DNA from: Bradyrhizobium sp. SZCCT0153
GTDB taxonomy: Bacteria; Pseudomonadota; Alphaproteobacteria; Rhizobiales; Xanthobacteraceae
DNA: 64,000 nt
Reading direction: 5' to 3'
Assembly (NCBI RefSeq): GCF_018129995.1
Contig: NZ_JAFCKS010000002.1
Location: 620,001-684,000, forward strand
The number at the start of each line of letters is the position of its first letter. Within the stretch, counting starts at the first letter, position 1. The notes below the pieces were generated by a model that was not told where the DNA came from, did no database searches, and saw only the letters and a program-made list of their open reading frames with translations. Shown piece after piece: positions 63,174 through 64,000 of the stretch. A program made the position numbers and the translations under genes.

Positions 63174-63220
63174 CCGGGGAGCTCCCGGTGCCCAAATAGG
63201 GTTGAAGAAGAAAACCATTG

Positions 63221-63239
63221 CCGCAGGACCTTCCTGCGG
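63221..63239 (+). terminator. Hairpin downstream of the ABC transporter operon
   Basis: Perfect 8-base stem (CCGCAGGA / TCCTGCGG) with a 3-base loop, 48 bases after the operon's last stop, and followed closely by a second imperfect GGAAGG/CCTTCC stem. No U tract, so termination is possible but unproven. Confidence 0.4.
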
Positions 63240-63339
63240 AAGGAGTTTCCCTTCCCCGGGGTAAAAACGCCAATCGCTTCCATTGCTGTTTTGGGCCGAA
63301 ACAACGACATTCCTGTCAGAAATTGATGGATCGACTGCC

Positions 63340-63558
63340 ATGGAACGCACTGGATTTGAGCCCTTCGGCGAGCAGCTGGTGTCCGCAACGGACACCCAGC
63401 CGCGGTCGCGTGCGTCGAAGCTCCTGCTGCGTGCCGGCACGGGCCTGTTCTGGTCGCTGGTGGCGGGCATCGTGCTCGCGCGTGCAGCCTTCTTCGAGCC
63501 CGGTGTCTATGACGGCTTCAGCCGCGTCGCTTCGCTCGCCAAGAGCTTGATCTTCTGA
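63340..63558 (+). CDS. Small single-pass membrane hypothetical protein
   Basis: 72 residues from ATG 63340: MERTGFEPFGEQLVSATDTQ..., then a hydrophobic helix LFWSLVAGIVLARAAFF near 34-50 and a short amphipathic tail. The ribosome-binding site is weak and the frame could begin earlier at 63283. No family recognised; composition and codon use are compatible with a real gene. Confidence 0.5.
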   Translation: MERTGFEPFGEQLVSATDTQPRSRASKLLLRAGTGLFWSLVAGIVLARAAFFEPGVYDGFSRVASLAKSLIF

Positions 63559-63669
63559 TCCCGTTTATTCCGGGCTGGGGACAGAACTTCCCTCGACCCT
63601 GATATGTCGAAAACTTATTTCCCAATCGAGCGTCGCTGCGTATAAATCTTTCTCTTCTGGGAGAGATTT

Positions 63670-64000
63670 GTGTCGCAGAATCAAGCATCCAGCCCGGCCG
63701 ACGCCAAGCCGGCCACTGCCGTAAGCCGCATTGTCGCGCTGATTCCCGGCATCCTTCTCTGCATTGCCGTGGCCGGCATCTCGGCCCTGCTCGAGCGGGC
63801 CGAACTGGGCGTGTTCGAGCATCCCTATGTCGAGGCGCTGGTGATGGCGATTCTGCTCGGCATGGCGCTGCGCAGCTTCTGGAAGCCCGCGCCGCGCTGG
63901 CAGGCGGGCATCGCCTTCAGTGCCAAGCAGCTGCTCGAAGTCGCGGTCATGCTGCTCGGGGCCTCCATCAGCTTTGCCGCCATCGCGGCCTCCGGCGTCG
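63670..64000 (+). CDS. YeiH-family (UPF0324) putative sulfate exporter, 3' end outside window
   Basis: 110 codons visible. GTG start at 63670 with GGGAGAG about 4-6 bases upstream; begins VSQNQASSPADAKPATAVSR, then hydrophobic helices IVALIPGILLCIAVAGISALL and ALVMAILLGMALRSFW, followed by the family segment GIAFSAKQLLEVAVMLLGASISFAAIAASG. The family includes inner-membrane proteins annotated as putative sulfate exporters, and some members act with sulfite or taurine metabolism. The remainder lies beyond base 64000. Confidence 0.88.
   Translation, partial: MSQNQASSPADAKPATAVSRIVALIPGILLCIAVAGISALLERAELGVFEHPYVEALVMAILLGMALRSFWKPAPRWQAGIAFSAKQLLEVAVMLLGASISFAAIAASGV

Overview
The window looks like a chromosomal segment of a soil alphaproteobacterium, most likely Bradyrhizobium or a close relative. 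The basis is high G+C, alphaproteobacterial protein families throughout (FdsABGD formate dehydrogenase, DUF1236, Frc/Oxc with OFA antiporters), and dispersed palindromic repeats of the type common in that genus. I saw no rRNA, tRNA, CRISPR array, prophage or insertion sequence. Gene density is high and most units are short operons with 4-bp ATGA overlaps.

Layout. 1-2 kb: 3' two thirds of glnE. 2-9 kb: NAD-dependent formate dehydrogenase operon fdsGBA-fdhD-fdsD (minus strand) with a divergent LysR regulator. 9-21 kb: sensor histidine kinase, CDF metal transporter, quinone oxidoreductase-like protein, nitronate monooxygenase, a 1.2-kb block of dispersed repeats, a lipoprotein, a PIGK-repeat peptide, a coiled-coil membrane protein, and a fumarylacetoacetase-like/ketopantoate reductase-like pair. 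21-25 kb: CBS-domain protein, two OFA-type oxalate/formate antiporters and a 45-residue peptide. 25-31 kb: Hsp70-like ATPase, SRPBCC protein, PhyH-like oxygenase, cold-shock protein and small hypotheticals. 31-37 kb: oxalate catabolism (frc, oxc, GntR regulator and a divergent ADP-forming acyl-CoA synthetase). 37-45 kb: IclR regulator, NYN protein, adenine deaminase and the glyoxylate-to-glycerate pathway (gcl, hyi, glxR). 45-49 kb: DUF1236 protein, VanZ-like protein, a split TPP enzyme with a divergent D-2-hydroxyacid dehydrogenase, GNAT. 49-52 kb: an Orn/Lys/Arg decarboxylase gene broken by one in-frame amber codon, and an SH3-protein remnant. 52-58 kb: Lrp regulator with alanine dehydrogenase; ligase/TetR/Baeyer-Villiger-type monooxygenase/isomerase operon. 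58-63 kb: branched-chain-type ABC transporter. The window ends inside a YeiH-family exporter gene.

Main observation. A 17-bp palindrome, best form TGGCATACCAAATGCCA, occurs six times: before the CBS protein, before each OFA antiporter, before the 45-aa peptide, and twice between the GntR gene and the acyl-CoA synthetase. I infer one GntR-controlled oxalate regulon in which oxalate enters in exchange for formate, is activated by Frc, decarboxylated by Oxc, and formate is oxidised by Fds to CO2 and NADH. The gcl-hyi-glxR genes could assimilate glyoxylate derived from oxalyl-CoA. The 45-aa peptide and the CBS protein would be uncharacterised members of that regulon.
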